Of a stretch of 64,000 nucleotides of DNA, positions 29,001 to 44,000 are shown one piece after another. Made by a program: the position numbers and the translations under genes. How positions within the stretch are numbered: the stretch's first letter is position 1; every line of letters starts with the position of its first letter. Location: NCBI GenBank assembly GCA_022605955.1, contig JAKCOZ010000005.1:5862001-5926000 (forward strand). The letters run 5' to 3'. Source of the DNA: Rallus limicola. Its lineage: Eukaryota > Chordata > Aves > Gruiformes > Rallidae. The notes under the pieces were generated by a model. The model did not search any database and had not been told where the DNA came from. It was given only the letters and a program-made list of their open reading frames with translations.

Positions 29001-32000
29001 CTTTTTATATTTTTCAGGGTAAATGAGTAGATTCTGCCTTTAAATTATTAAAGTGGGTGAGATTTTTGTGGCTAGGCTGTTGTAGAGCGTTATTTTGTTT
29101 GTTTTGTCAAGTTTTTTTGGTTAAACCTCAGTTGTTTCTGCAAGGTTACATTGCTGTGTGAAAACCAGTGGAGGTGTTCTGCAAAGTCTCAGCTGTTAAA
29201 CTGCATATGGTTTTTCCAGAACAGGACGTAGTTGCCTGGATTCCCATGCTGCAGATTTAATAGTGGAGGATGGGAGGGGTTGCAAGAGGCCTCTACTTAG
29301 CATCCTTCCCTCCCTTTCCTCTCCTCCTATTTTGTAGATTATATACAGGATATCATGTTGAAAACCTGCGCCTGGCCCAAAAGTTTTTCTACTTTTGGAG
29401 AGAGAACCTATGCTGCCAGGTAGCTCAGCACTAAATGCTCTTAGTATAGAAACATTTTCTGGAGATTTTCAAGGCACTGCCATTCTTAAACATACTAAGA
29501 GAGAGAAAGTAGCATCTCTTATGTTCAGATTGACCTTTGAAGAGCATCAAAGTTATGAAACTTACCAAATGCTGTGTATGTTTATTACAAGTGAAACTTT
29601 ATTGATATCTTTTATTTGTACCAGAGAAAAAATACATTATTTCTGCTCTGTTTCAGTCTGAAGATAAATAATGGAATGAGTAGTGTGCTTGGTTACTATG
29701 CGGGACAAGATTTACACAGAAACAAATAACTGTCTTTTAGGGAAAAGTAAAGTACTTTTCAATAATACTTTAGAATCATAGTAGCTTAAGCAGACAACTT
29801 TTATAAAATATACATGGACTTATTAGTATTTTACTTTGAAGTACAAAAGTTCCTATGCTTTACTTAACATTTATAATTTTAAATTTAAATAGTCCTAAGT
29901 ATGTCACTAGGCAACTATCACTGGCCTAACACTATCACTATCAAATGTGCATTAGTTCTCTTCAAAGGGAATTTTGTAACTGGTATTCTAAACCTGCTCC
30001 TGCAGAAGTTTAACAGAAACCAGCATGTCCACTTGTGATAATTTATATCCTAAGTGTAGAATTTTCATTATTGTGTTTATCATAATCAGTATCATTCATA
30101 TCTGGAATATTTGCAAGAAGAGTAGATTAATTTAGCTCACACAAAATTCTCATGCAAGGTACTCATGGTGACCGCTGCTCAGTGTTTAATGGGCAGTCTC
30201 CTCAGCACTGCTAGATACTGCATAGCTGGAGTTTGGTGCAAGAAGCTCAACATGCATAACCTTACACGGTCCTGTTGCTGACACTGTGATGGACCACAGG
30301 TGGAGCAGCAATGGGTTGGTGCTCTGGTGTGTGCAGGGTGTTCACAGGCCCAGCTTTTCTCCCCATGGCTGGGGATCTTGCACACACATCTCTGGGCTGC
30401 AGTAAGAGATATGGGGCAGGGTAGCAGCCAGGGGAGCCCTTTTCACAGCTCCTTCTCCCAGTGTGTGCATTTCCCATTCTAGAGGATGCATGTTCAGTAT
30501 TTCAAGCATTTTTAAGATCTTTGGATGAAAGACGTGCAAAGGTAAATTATTTTCATAAAGGAGGAAACTTGGCATTTTAAAATCACATGCTTTAATCTGC
30601 TGTATGAATGCATATGTGTGGTGTTTTCTCCCTTCACATTTATTCCTTCTCTTACTTAGCTTGGTCCTGTCTTGTCATAACATAGGTGCTGTTCTTGGGA
30701 GGTGTATTAAATGTAATGAAGCTTCTCATTAAAGAGGAAGGATTAACATTAACATTTGAAGGCACAAGATCAGCAGTTTCTACTGTGAGGTTTTCACTGA
30801 GAAAAATGCCTCCTGACAGTATTGCTATCTTGCACTGGTACGGTATGCTCTCTTAGTAAACCAGGATATAATATCCAACATGGTACTGATTCTTCAGACA
30901 GATCATCGAGGTCTAGTTGGGATCTTATTCATGGATATCCTATCCTATAATCTGTACAAGTTTCCCTCTCTTCATTTCTAGCAAAAGCTCCTTGATAGTC
31001 CCCTTCAGCAACTGTTTCTTTGATTAATTGTCAGAAGATGCTTTGAAAAGTCGTCACCTGTTTAGGAGATGATCTGGTACCATTAAAAGGCAGTTGAGCT
31101 GTGAATGGTGATATGGATGTCAGGAAACCATTGGTGTTTGTCCAAGCCAATTTGTTACATTTCAGGATTGATTATTCAAGTCTTCCTTATGTGATGTCAG
31201 TTACTGTGATCTGTGTTAAATTGCAATAAATAAATTATAAAAGCAGTCCCTGAGAAGCCAGGAGACTGAGCTAGCAGGTGATGAAAATAAGGAGCTGTTC
31301 AAAGTTTGTTCTAGGATGACTGCAAGAAGGTTTCTCCCGTGACTTGCTTTGCAAGCAGAGAGCTGGGGAAGGGGCCGAGAATAGGACAGTGGTAGGTTTC
31401 CTTTCCTTACTTAATGAAGGTGGGAATATAAACACAGTAGGAATCACCTTTGCAAGGGTTTTCTGCTGGTTTTGACCCCAGAAGTTTCAAAAAAGATGCC
31501 TAAGTGCCAAGAGTGGGTTCTTATACCAGCAGGAAGCTTCCTTAATAATTCAAAGAAGAAACAGTTCTGAGACATAGATAAATATGTTTATGGAAGGTAA
31601 CCATGGATGATAGCAAATACACAACCATTTTTCACAGTGTCTGTAGGCAATTAGGAAGATACTTTGTCAGTGGTGATAGGAGGATGGGAAAGGGCAGAAT
31701 CCTTAAAATTTTAACGTACTGTGTTCCAAAGCATCAGGAGGAACTGACAGTTTTCTGTGTGGGTTTTATTACTTGGCAGGATCCACTATGACTAAATCTC
31801 AAAGGCCTGCTTTTTTTTTTAAAGTTACTTTATATATAATACTGTTTGTTAGCTGAGAAGCCAACCCCACCTTATCAAACCATGTATGGTCTTTATTTGT
31901 AAAATGTTTCTGACTGCTTGCTAAACGTTACTGGAAAGCTGTGTAGCTGTGAAGGTAGTCACTTACTTGTCAGAGCTCCGAGTTTCCATGTTAATCACAA

Positions 32001-35000
32001 CAAGCATGTGCAGGAAAGAGCTGACCCAGACTCCACCAGTGATCTGCTTCACTCCGGGTAACATCTGCACTCCATTTTCTTCCTTTATATAATTACATCT
32101 GTTGATATTTTCTTAATATTTAGCATGCAGTGAGGAGTGTTCTTGTGAAATTCTGAATTGAATGTGTTCTTTTACAAGGAAAATGGCCAAACGGATAATG
32201 CAACAACCTGCCTTTAACTTACTGAGTATCTCTAGTTAACAAAATGCTTGCCCTAAAGCAAAGCAAAAGCACCTCCCAGGAGCTTTTCTTTCAGTGGGCA
32301 TTTGAATTATTCATTTAATTTAAAAACATTTTTGCATTTTTATGATTGGGTTGGACAAAAGTCATGGACAAAAGCCAGCACCAGACAATTTTTGCTTACG
32401 TTGTAAAATTTGAAAAAAAAATGATGAACAAACCAAAATAAATAAATTACTCTATTTTATGAAATTGAAATGTAATGGGAACCAGACTTATATCCAGCAA
32501 ACCTCCAGATACAGCCCATGCTTGCTTTGAAACTGTAATCACTGTCTGGCTATGTGTGCGGGATGCACAGGAGCATGTCTGGCTTGTGAGATAATGGGTT
32601 TGGATTTGTAACGTGGCGCAGCCTGGCCTTGCAGCCAGAGCTCTCCTCTCCAGCCCACCTCATCTCGCCCTGCCCAAGCCCGGTGCTTGAACTGATGGCA
32701 TAGCTTTTGTGGGGGCTGCGTGGAACAGCAATGTTTTCCAGCTGTAAGACTGTTTCTAATCAGCTTTTGGTAATCGGTCAGGGAAATGTAAGCATTAGAT
32801 ATGTTTGGGTTTTAATTAGTTTGCTTTCTGGAAATCCTTTGCTTGTTAGTCTGTGATAACTTAGAGCTGTCAAATAAAAAATATGGGCAAGAATTCTCTG
32901 GAATTTGTTTCTGAAGCAGTTCTTCTGAGGATGCCTGGATTTTAAAGTTAAGCTCCTGAAGTGTGATTGTCCTGAGAGTGTGGATGTTGACCATTGGGTG
33001 AAATGGACAGGCTAAGTTCCCCAGCTCTGGTGAAGCAGGACAATTGTGCTGAATTCTCTTGGCATGCCCTGCTTTTACAGCAGTAGGTGAACTAGGCTTT
33101 TAATTCGATACATGCCCTCACTTTAAAGACAGAATAATAAATATTCTAAGACTACCATCTTATAGATTTGTGAACAAGTCTAGCAAACATACACCAATTT
33201 CCTCTTTAAAACAAAAAGTAGCGCACATATTTCCTTCCCCTCCCTTTTATGTAACTGTAATCCTGTTTACTACAAGCACTTTTGAAACACTAAATGCGAA
33301 TTGGAAACATACAAGCAGAGACTCAAAAGTGTTTGGCTCTGCTGTTTCTTCTATTACATCCTTTTATCAGATTCTTTATATGTCTGCATGAAGTACAGTT
33401 TGCCCTCTTACAAATTAACTGAACACCACATGGGAACAAAAAATTGAACACGTATTGATTTGAATAGATGGCTTGAATGCACTCTCAGTAGCATAAGTTG
33501 GGCTGAATATCAGGTCATAGCAATAGAGTAAGTTAGAAACTATATGGAAGTGAATATAAAACTCTAAGACTTTTTTTTTCTTTTTTTCCTGTAGTGTTTA
33601 ATTATAGGAGGTGGCCCATGTGGCTTGAGGACTGCCATAGAACTTGCCTTCCTGGGAGCCAAAGTTGTCATCGTGGAGAAGCGGGACACTTTTTCAAGAA
33701 ACAATGTGTTGCATCTCTGGCCATTTACAATCCATGACCTCCGGGGTCTGGGAGCCAAGAAATTTTATGGAAAATTCTGTGCTGGGTCTATTGATCACAT
33801 CAGTAAGTATCTGAGAGCATGAGCACTGTCCAGGTAAGAGGTGCACAAGGATCAGATGAGACATTCTTGATTTAGCAGAAAGCTCATCTGCCTTAAACAT
33901 GTGTAAGCACATGCATGCTCACAATGAAAGTGTGGTCTGATTTAAGCAAAATGGCAATTGAACAAATTACAGTCTTGTGGAGCAGCTTTTTTGTTAGTCT
34001 GGGCTGAGTAAATAATAGGGAGTTATTACAAAGTATGAAGACTACTGATATCCGTTCTAATATGTTAAAGGTAGACACAGCCCTTAATCTAAAGGAGGAA
34101 AATATGCAAAAGTGGGATATTTTTCAGGGAAATAGGCTGTAAAAATATTCTGCCCTAAAGTGGTCAATATATTGGTTAGCAAATCCTTTAAATATCATTA
34201 AGGAAAGCTCCGGAAAAAAGTATTCTAAGAAAATTACTGAAATACACTGTATCTATGAGATTGTGCTGCAGGAGAAAATAAGACTGAAGAGAATGACACT
34301 CTTTGGTGGTTACTACATTTGCAACTGTCACAGTATAGGAAATAATAATGCTTCCTGCTTGTGTTAACAATGATTATCATTTGGGGAGCGTGCTGGTAGC
34401 AGTTCTGTTTGCTCATGTATTAAATATGACTTTGCTACTCGCTGTCTTGCAGGTATTCGACAACTTCAACTTATCCTCTTCAAAGTTGCACTTATATTAG
34501 GAGTTGAAATCCATGTGAATTTAGAGTTTGTGAAAGTCCTGGAACCTCCTGAAGATCAAGAAAACCAAAGTATTGTTTACCATAATGTGGTTCTGTACAG
34601 AGTAACTTAGTTTTATGTCAGGCCTTATATTTTTAAATCATTCAATGTAGCTGAATTCCGTTAAAAGAAATGGGAGTCTTTTGCCCTACTTAGTCAGGAA
34701 GGTTTGCTATATGTGGTCATATTCGTGATAAGTGTCATTGTAACAGAACGCTGATAATGCTTAAAATACGACCCGATCTCAGAAGCTGAGGATTTGCATT
34801 ATGCCTTCTGGCACATGTTTGTGGCTTTGTAGGGAGTCTGGTATGCCTTTTTGGTGTCATCTTGCAAAAACAGTTTCTTATTGATAATGTAAATATTGAG
34901 GATGGATTAAGCTCTCCGGACCTCATTTTGTTTTCAGATTTGATATAACTCCCACGGGCATGCAGAGTCTTATCAGTTAACTTATGAGTTAAGCATATTC

Positions 35001-38000
35001 TTGTGATGTGGGTCTGAGAAGAAGTTTAGTGCATTAGGTGATACAAATGAAGGCATCCATATTTTTCTTATTGTCAGTTTGCGAGCTTGATATCAGGCTA
35101 ATACAGCCTGAATGCAGCCAAATTCAGCTCCGTTTGAGTGAGAAACAGACTGTCTTAATGCCCTTTCTTCAGTCTGAAAGTACTTCTTCATTGTATTACT
35201 GAAGAATGAATAAATATTATTCTTTGTGTTATTAGAGACAGGTTGGAGGGCTGAATTTCTTCCTGTGGATCACCCTTTGTCAGAGTATGAATTTGATGTT
35301 ATTATTGGTGCAGATGGCCGCAGGAACACATTAGAAGGTAGGTGAATGTGTGCTTTTAATCTTATTCATGGTCCTTAGGGTATTTTTGAAAGGCTTAAAA
35401 GTCAGAAGAGAACACAAACCAACAGGCTGTCTTTTCAGTCCACTGCAGTCTGTGTGGAAACTATTTTTATGTAGTATCTTCTGCTTTTTTTGTTGAGCTG
35501 TAGCTCAAAATAAAGATGTTTAATGTAATTACTGATTCTTAGCTCTGTGTATCTGCATTGCCTGCAAAATGCATAATGATACCATTGGGCTTACTTCAAG
35601 GTTAAGTAATTATGAGATGATTTAACCTTAAGGAGGTTGACAAGATACATGTAAGGAATTGCATGTTCTTTGCTGTAGTGCTCTAAGTTCATACCATGTG
35701 TTTGAACTAATGACCAAAATATGACAGCCACGTATTTAATTAAGTCATCAGAGGTATTACTCTTTTATAGAGGTGATTTAACTTCAGAATCAGTTACTTT
35801 GGATACCAAAGATAACAAATAACTAGGGTGATGGAGAGGGGAGAAATGTTTTGTGAGCTTGAGCCACTGCTGAAAACTCAGACTACCCGAGCTGTCCGTC
35901 TGTCTTAGTGAGATACTAGCTAAGCTGTTTGTGTATCTCATGAACAAACCTGTTACTGAATTATGTATTCCCCTGTAGCTTTAATCATACCCATGTTAAG
36001 TTTCAGTTCACTAGGTATGCTATTTCTGTTTTTATCAGTGTCATAGTTTGTCTGCTTATTCTTATATCTGTCAATCACAATATAATTAGAGTTTGTTCCT
36101 TGCAATGCTTTATTAGGAACTTACCCACACTATTGTCCAGCTGTCTCCCATGAAAGACTGTTTAAGTAGTCAGGTATCAGCAAAACAAGATTATTCTTAC
36201 CTCACCTGCAGACTATTGAGAAGGTAATGGTTATTGTAGGATCCCCAGGATCTAAGGGAATATTTGGTGCATTGAAGAGAGTTTACATATGGAATCTGAT
36301 ATTGCCATATTAAATGTATCCAAATGAAATGAGAGTGTATAAAGAAGCACAGAGAAAAAAGTTGATAGCTGGTTTATGTCTTCATAAAAAAAATACATGT
36401 ATTCTCTGAAAAGTCACCTGTAATTGGCTAAAAATGCTCTAAGGACCCTCTGTCCTACTTCAGAATTTACTTACAGTGAGGGGAATACACAGAGAGGAAA
36501 CTTCAGTGTGTGGTTGCATGATTGTGACTTAGTGGGGTTTGTTTGCAAAAGGAGGAAGCCAGGACGGAGTGAGAGAGCAAGTAACTTTGCAGTCAGTCTG
36601 GCCTGGCCTTGGAAATGTAACAGTTAAGCCACTGAATTTTTTTCAAACCCAAATAACTTTGAAAGACCTTATTAACTGGTTGTAGGTGCACCTGAACACT
36701 GTTGCAGAGGTTTCTGTTTCTCAGATATTTCTGCTGCTTTTCATTGCTGACCTCTTGCATATTTGATATTTAGCACATTAAAAATGTTTCCCTCCATTAA
36801 ATTTGATCTGCTCTATTTCGGTCTGTTTTTCTTTAGTCATCACTTACCCTTCATTTCTTCACATGTTCAACATCTTCCTATAGTTCCCTTCCAGATCTTT
36901 TTTGTCTGAGACTTTATTTTGAATGCAGTACAGCTTCAGTTTTGCAGCTGGTAATGAGGAGAAAAAGTTCTTTGCATTCAGGGAGTTTTGGAGGAATGAC
37001 AGAATCTGCTGGTGGCGTGTTGTTTGATGAAGTGTCAGACTAGATGTAGGAAAGAGAACGAGCTGCCTTGAACTGACCCTCCCTGAAAGTCCAGGGTAAA
37101 GTTTCTAGTGGTTTTAAATCTTTTCTTTGTTTACCAGGTTTTAGGAGGAAAGAGTTTCGTGGAAAGCTGGCTATAGCTATCACTGCCAATTTTATAAACA
37201 GAAATACAACTGCAGAAGCCAAGGTAGAAGAAATTAGTGGTGTTGCTTTCATCTTCAATCAGAAGTTCTTTCAGGACCTTAAAGAAGAAACGGGTGGGTA
37301 CATCCTCATTTTTTCCATATAAGAGTCAGTAGAGGAACCCTTTGTCTGCTGGGCCACCCTCCTACCACTATTTACATTAATTCAAATACACCCTCCTACC
37401 ACTATTTACATCAATTCAAATTGTGTTAAAAACCCTGAGTGATATAATGCTGTTGATGTGAGAATCTTGCAGATGGGGGTGTCCATTTAAGGTACAGTAG
37501 GATTATTTAATTTATTTTTTTTTTTAGCTTGGGCATTGCCACATCATAGCTTGCTTTAATGTTTAAATTTTTCTCAACTGTAAAAATGTCTGCTATGTTG
37601 AACAAATTTAGAGCATTTTCAGTGCCAAGAGATTTCCCTTAAGACATGGGTTGTTTTGTTTGCATGTGTTCACATACTGAACAGCTTAAACCCTGTGAAA
37701 AAGGCTCTGCCTTTGAGAGGAGTTTCTTCTTGCTTTTTGATGTGTAGATCTGAAAAACTGAAAAGAATTAGACATGAATCTGCCATAAATACTTAACATA
37801 CAAACTGTGAAACACATCTGTATGAAGAGGGGTTTCAGAATAGTTGCATCCACTGTCAGTACAAGCAATTCCATTCTGGATTTCGAGTGATTTAAAAAAA
37901 TTATTATCATAAAAGAAACAAAAAATCCTGGTTAGGCCCAATGCTAGAGCCATGGCAACCTAAAAAGCACTTTGTTCCCTTGGCTTCTGTTTTCTTTCTC

Positions 38001-41000
38001 AGAGGATTAAGGCTGTAATTACCTGGCTATTCCTTAAAAGGATGCTAAATAACTTTAAATGATGCTGAGACAAACTCTTGTGGTGGAAGGCTTATCTCCT
38101 CTCTTGTTTTGTTTTGCTTCAGAGCATCTTCTCTAATAATGCTTCATCCAGCTAAGTGAATGTATCCCAAGAAGGAAACACACCTGTTCTCAGTAAATGA
38201 CACAGACAGTGCACTGTACTACATAACAAATGTATTGTCTCTTTTCAGGAATTGACCTGGAGAATATTGTTTACTATAAAGATAGCACTCATTACTTTGT
38301 GATGACAGCAAAAAAGCAGAGTCTTCTGGACAAAGGAGTGATTATTAATGTATGTAAAAATGCTGGCTAAAGCCCTATTTTATGTAGTTGGCACAGAATA
38401 AGGGTCAACATCTGCATAAGCATTGTTGCATGTTATAGAGAGTGTTTATAGACTTACTAGATCACTTCATTAAAGCTCAGGTCACTTAGATCTTACTGTG
38501 GCTCTTTTGTTCATTTTTCCTTCCAGTCAGCACAAAGTTTCTGTAGAAAATTGAAAACAATACCTAAATTTGTCTGTTCTGAAAATGTCTGATATGAGAT
38601 GTTGACTCACCTTGGAAATATTTGGTGTGGGCATCACACCAGAAAAAAATACAGACCTTATTTATTTCAAGGAGAACTTAGCGCAGCTAAGTCCAGTTTT
38701 ATCATGCAAACAAGGAAGTATTAAAACCTACCCCAGGCTAAACTGCAAATTCTCTAAAGTAGGTGAAACATGATAAATGGATGCTATAAACATGATGGCC
38801 TGAACTTTCAAAAGTAGTTATGGGACTTTGAGGCATTTTTTTTTATCTTTTTAAATTGATGTGATTTTTTTGTTTTCTTTTGTTTTTAGAAAGTGTTTTG
38901 GCACTATTTAAATTTCTTTTCCTGGAAACCCGAGAGGTCAATTTTTCTTGCAAAGTATGATAGTGCCAAAACAGTCAAGTATAATTTCCTGAAGGAAGTA
39001 CCTGTGGGTAGCTATCCAAAGACTTCTTGCATTTCTGATGCGACCACTAAGCTCAGTGCCACAATCTCTTCCCTTTTGGAAGATGGGGGCTCCCAAGGCA
39101 GAACCTGGTCTTGTCTACCTGGGATAGGAGAGGGGAAGGCTTGCAGCCCCCAGCAGTGTGTGGGTGAGCAGAAGGTGAACCCTGGAGGTTGGAGGGGCTG
39201 GGGTTTGTAGGTGGGGTCAGTCCCAAGAGATCTGTGGTGAGTTTGGAGGAGGGAAGCAGCAGCTGTGGCCCACAAAGGCTGTTTTCCTGACTGGCTCAGG
39301 TTTGAGTGGAAAGAAAACCAGTATGTCTAAAACAACTGGGCTAATAGCGGTTCTGCAGTATCATCCCTGCGATTAGGGGTCTCATCCATGATTAAGCTGT
39401 AAATAGAAACTACCTTATTAATAATCACTGAGTTTAAGTAAGTTGACCTGTAAAGGCAGGGTCCTTCAGCACAGGAGTCAAAACCCCAAAACCCAACCCA
39501 AAACAGAACAGAAAAGCTTGGATTCTGTGATCCAACTTTGAAGGTATTGTTATTGAGAAGTTAAGTCAAACCTTCAGGCTGAGATTCGTGTGTTAGGTCA
39601 TTGGTACATAGGTATTTCTGCTCTGTGTGGTTTCAGGTGTGGGTGCCCACATGCATTGATGATGATAACATCTTTTGATGAGAGGGAAGTAATGTTATGA
39701 AAATAACACATAACCAAGGAACTGTGAGGCACTATAATATCCTATTGCAAATAAAGCTGCTTATTCAATGTTGGCATACAGTTCTTGATTGGGGCAGTAC
39801 AGTAACCTATGCTTGTGTATTAACTCTTGGGAATAGATCACAAATCTTGCTTGGTTCTTTATGATGTGAGATGTGTAGTTGCCACTTAGATGCTATGAGA
39901 TTGCAATGGACTGATCCTGGGAAGATAATTGGAGTATCTAATCCTGTATACTTCTCCCTTGCAGGACTATATTGATACCGAGTTACTCCTCTGTGGGGAA
40001 AATGTGAACCAGAGCAATTTGCTGTCTTATGCCAGAGAAGCTGCTGACTTTGCAACTAATTACCAGCTGCCTTCCTTGGATTTTGCAATTAATCACTATG
40101 GGCAACCAGATGTAGCAATGTTTGATTTTACTTCCATGTATGCATCTGAAAACGCTGCACTAGTGAGAGAGAGGAACAGACATCAGCTCCTGGTGGCGCT
40201 TGTTGGAGATAGTTTGCTTGAGGTATTTCTTGAAATGTCTTCTAAGCAGTCATTTGGGGTTTTTTTTTTCCCCTTAATTTAGCCATTCCATCTACCCTTT
40301 AGGACAAATTGTCTTCTCTTATGTGTCCTGAAATAATGGTACCTTCTTTGGAATAGTTCTTTTAATATCTTTTACTTTCCTCTTTTTTTTTTTTTTTTTT
40401 TTAATGCCATAGCATATGTCACAACCACTGCTTGGCTGTCAGTCTCTGCCTGTTATGTAGTTGTATTTTTGTCTAAAAACTCTGAGCTGTGTGACATCAA
40501 CCTGGGTGCATGGCATAATTTTCCTGACTTTCATCATAGAGAAAAACTTGGTCCAAATTTTTATTGCAGTCCCTTTGCCATAATATGTTCTCTTTTTTTG
40601 AAGTGAAAAGTGTATGTTGCAACTACTTTCTTTTTTAACTCATGCTGAAAGCCCAAAATGTTTGAAAAGATCAGCAAAATTAGGAGATGAGAAGGCAGGC
40701 AGCTTTTTTTCCTTTATTCCTTGACTAATTTTTGAGTATTGAATCTTTTTTTTTTTTTGTTCTCAGCCTTTACCTTTTGAGGTTAAGAAATAAGGTTTTT
40801 TAATATAAAAGTTAAAAAAATTAAAAGTGGAAGCTTTCTTTTTCAGTACCTAATACTCAGAAGAGGAAAACATCTAAAAACTGTAAGAGTTGGCTGTGTT
40901 TTATTTAACTCTTTCTGGGCTACTTTTCTATGATACTATGAAACCCTAGACACCAAATTCACATTGCAAGTCACTTTCGAAATACAAGGTATTAAAATGT

Positions 41001-44000
41001 AAATGCTTCTTACAGCCCTTCTGGCCAATGGGTACTGGCTGTGCAAGAGGCTTCTTAGCTGCTTTTGATACCGCATGGATGGTGCGGAGCTGGGCTCAAG
41101 GAAAACCCCCATTAGAAATCCTTGCTGAACGGTGAGTGCTGCTTTTGTCTTCTCCATCTTTTCCAGTGTTTTAAAGAGTCACAGTATTGGTAGAAGGCAG
41201 TAGAATTCAGAATGTCAACAGCAGAAATACTCTTCTTCACTGCAGTGGTATTGGGTTGAAATTATCCATTCCTCCAGGATACTGAACAATTTACAATAGT
41301 AGTAGGCCTTTGCTCTGTAAGCTTCTGCACACTAAGACAGAGATCTAGCAGTGTGCATGACACGGGTTTAAATCACCAAGGCAAGTTACTAGTTACTAGA
41401 ATTGTGATCATCAAGGAAATAAGCCAAAGATACCTTGTGCCAAAGACTAATCCTCCAACCATCTCAGCACCTGTTCTTTTAATTAAAATAATAATCCCCA
41501 AACAACTCTAAATAAATACACTTGTAGCTTTCATAGTTGGTATCGTTGATTTTAACTTTGCATTTTAGCTTAGTAGCCCTGAGGTCCTCCATTTAGATTG
41601 ACAAACATATGTCAAAGGAGAGTAGTTCTGTTGCATCATAAGCTTCTTTGTGTAATGTTTTTCTGACCAAAGGAAAAATTCTGTACACTGGTGTCACTAT
41701 GGTCTGATGATTGAAGCTGCTGACTTTTGTCCTGATGGCAACAGCTCTGATCAGCCCCATCTGCCCAGGCTGTTTTGGGGCAGAAACATAATAGAAAGAG
41801 TCATTATTGTGGTAATCCAAGTAGAAGCATTACCGAGTACTGTGCTTTGAGAAGTTTTAAGATAGAAGCCTGTGGGATGACTCAAACACTGCATAGTCCC
41901 ACATGGAAAATTGAACAGCATAATAAAAAGGGCTGTGGTGGTTATAGGAATTGCAGAATGATGGGATTTAGTGCTGTTATGTGGTAAAGAAGTTACTCAG
42001 AGTGGAGATTAAAGCAAAACCAGATGACTGAATGATGTAACCTCTATTTTTTCTTTTTTTCTTCTTTTACTTGCTCGCTTCCTGCCTCAGGAATATATGG
42101 GCATATGTTCTAAGAGACTGTCTTTTTGTTGCCCTTTTTCTGTCTGGAATCATCTGCTAAGCAGGGATAAGAAATGGGATGGATGCATTATGTATTTGGT
42201 GCATAGCACTTGTTCTGGCAGAATCAAAATAAGATGCAAGTAGCTGCAAAAAATAAAATACTCTTTATATAATGTTATTTTAATCACTATCACTTGCATT
42301 TTTTTTTCTGTTAGGGAGAGCATTTATCGACTCTTGCCTCAAACCACCCCTGAAAATATTAACAAGAACTTTGACCAGTACACCATTGACCCAGGAACAA
42401 GATACCCGAACTTGAACTCAAGCTGTGTTCGACCTCACCAGGTAAGTGTTTGCAACTGTGAAATCACCAGCTCATTCTCTGTACAGGAGAAATAGGGCCA
42501 TAAGCAGTACATTATCAAGTCTTCAGGAGGCTCCTTAATTTAGATCCAGCTGTTGATGAAGTTAACATAGAAAGAAAATTTGTTTTTCTTCTCCAAGCAA
42601 TTCTAACGTTACACTGCCAATTGATTTTACTTGTAGGTGAGACAGCTGTATGTTACCAATGAGTTACAACAATGTCCTCTTGAAAGAGTAAGCTCCATTA
42701 GAAGATCAGTGAATCTCTCCAGACATGGTATGTAATTCTCAAGTTTGCTGTGACTTACTATCTGGAGCCTTCTGAGCGTGCATACTAAAACTGATTGAAA
42801 ACTTTGCTCTCCACTGTAACTGTAGAGTCAGATACTCGACCTAACAAGCTTTTGACCTGGTGTCAGAAACAAACCGAAGGGTACCGTAACGTTAACGTCA
42901 CAGACCTGACTACCTCCTGGAAAAGTGGCCTTGCATTGTGTGCAATTATCCATCGCTTCAGGCCTGACCTCATGTAAGTGATACCTGTAGATCTTATTGT
43001 GTGTAGGCTATATTAAACACTTAGAAAAGTATAGTGTAAGTCCAACTAGAACACTACCAATAGTCTGTAGTCCCCTTCTATTGCTGTTTTTCGCAAGGAG
43101 GTGCATACCAGTGCCAGGGTGGAGTTGATTTTGCTTTGTTTTTTCTCTCTGTCCTTGCCTGGCATTTAAAATGAAATATATATACTTTCAAAAAGCTCAG
43201 AAGGCTTTGAACCTTATGATCGTGTTTGTGGGAGTGACATGGCTATTTAAAACAAAAATTGCAGTGCTTGGAGAATGTGAGAGTTGCATTCCCAGGTCCC
43301 TGGAGATAGGCTTTTAGTGTATGGTTAAAACTGCAGCCGTAACTGCAATGTCATGAGATAGAGAAATACCTGGATGAGCCTTAAATGAGCCATCCTTGGT
43401 GTGTTGTAGTGACAGTCATGCAAGGAAATGTTGAGCTGTGGAGGTGCACGGGAGATGGTCACTTTGCACAACTCTTCCTTCAGAAGAGTGCAATGCACTT
43501 GCAACAAGGACTGGCCCTTGAAGCTTAACTGCTTTAGGGATTGAATCTATGCCAACATATTCCCCTTTTGACAGTGTTTCTGAGATCCTAACCCTCCAAG
43601 ACCTGACTTCTTACGCTAACTATTTATGTAAGTTTCCTCAGTTAGATGTAAGAGAGTCAGTTTGTAATGTGTGTCAGGAATGGCAATTACTGGTGCTGGG
43701 TTACTGTGACTGCTTGATCCAGTGTGTGGTGGGGTGACTCTTCTGTCCTCTGACCAGACTCCAGAATGCAGCAGATACAGTCTCTTGCCTTTCGTAAGAG
43801 TAATGAATGAATTAGTCAGCCTCCTTTTATTATTGTGGGAAAATGGAAGAAGTGATTGAGCTCTTTTATGAGGTGTGATAAGTTGGAAAAAATAGGAGTG
43901 GTACCCAGGGTGCTTGTTTGTACAGCTTTGGCACAGGAACAGCTAACATTTTAAGAACAAGATATATTTTGCCTTGGGTTCGTTTACAAAAAATCATGGG

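Larger units (their letters stand above)
14007..33594 (+). other. MICAL2: MICAL2 intron 1 (19.6 kb)
   Basis: A large phase-0 intron between coding exons 1 and 2. It holds a 21-base poly-A tract, a G-rich quadruplex-like block, a 13-base G run, a GC-richer patch with AP-1/MARE-like motifs and one probable CR1 fragment, each listed separately. I see no coding exon or RNA gene in the rest. Confidence 0.9.

Noticed and set aside
40223..40282. open frame continuing past the exon 7 donor
   Set aside because: The reading runs into intron 7 after a good GTATTT donor and becomes poly-Phe from a T run; exon 8 joins in frame, so this is unspliced read-through only.
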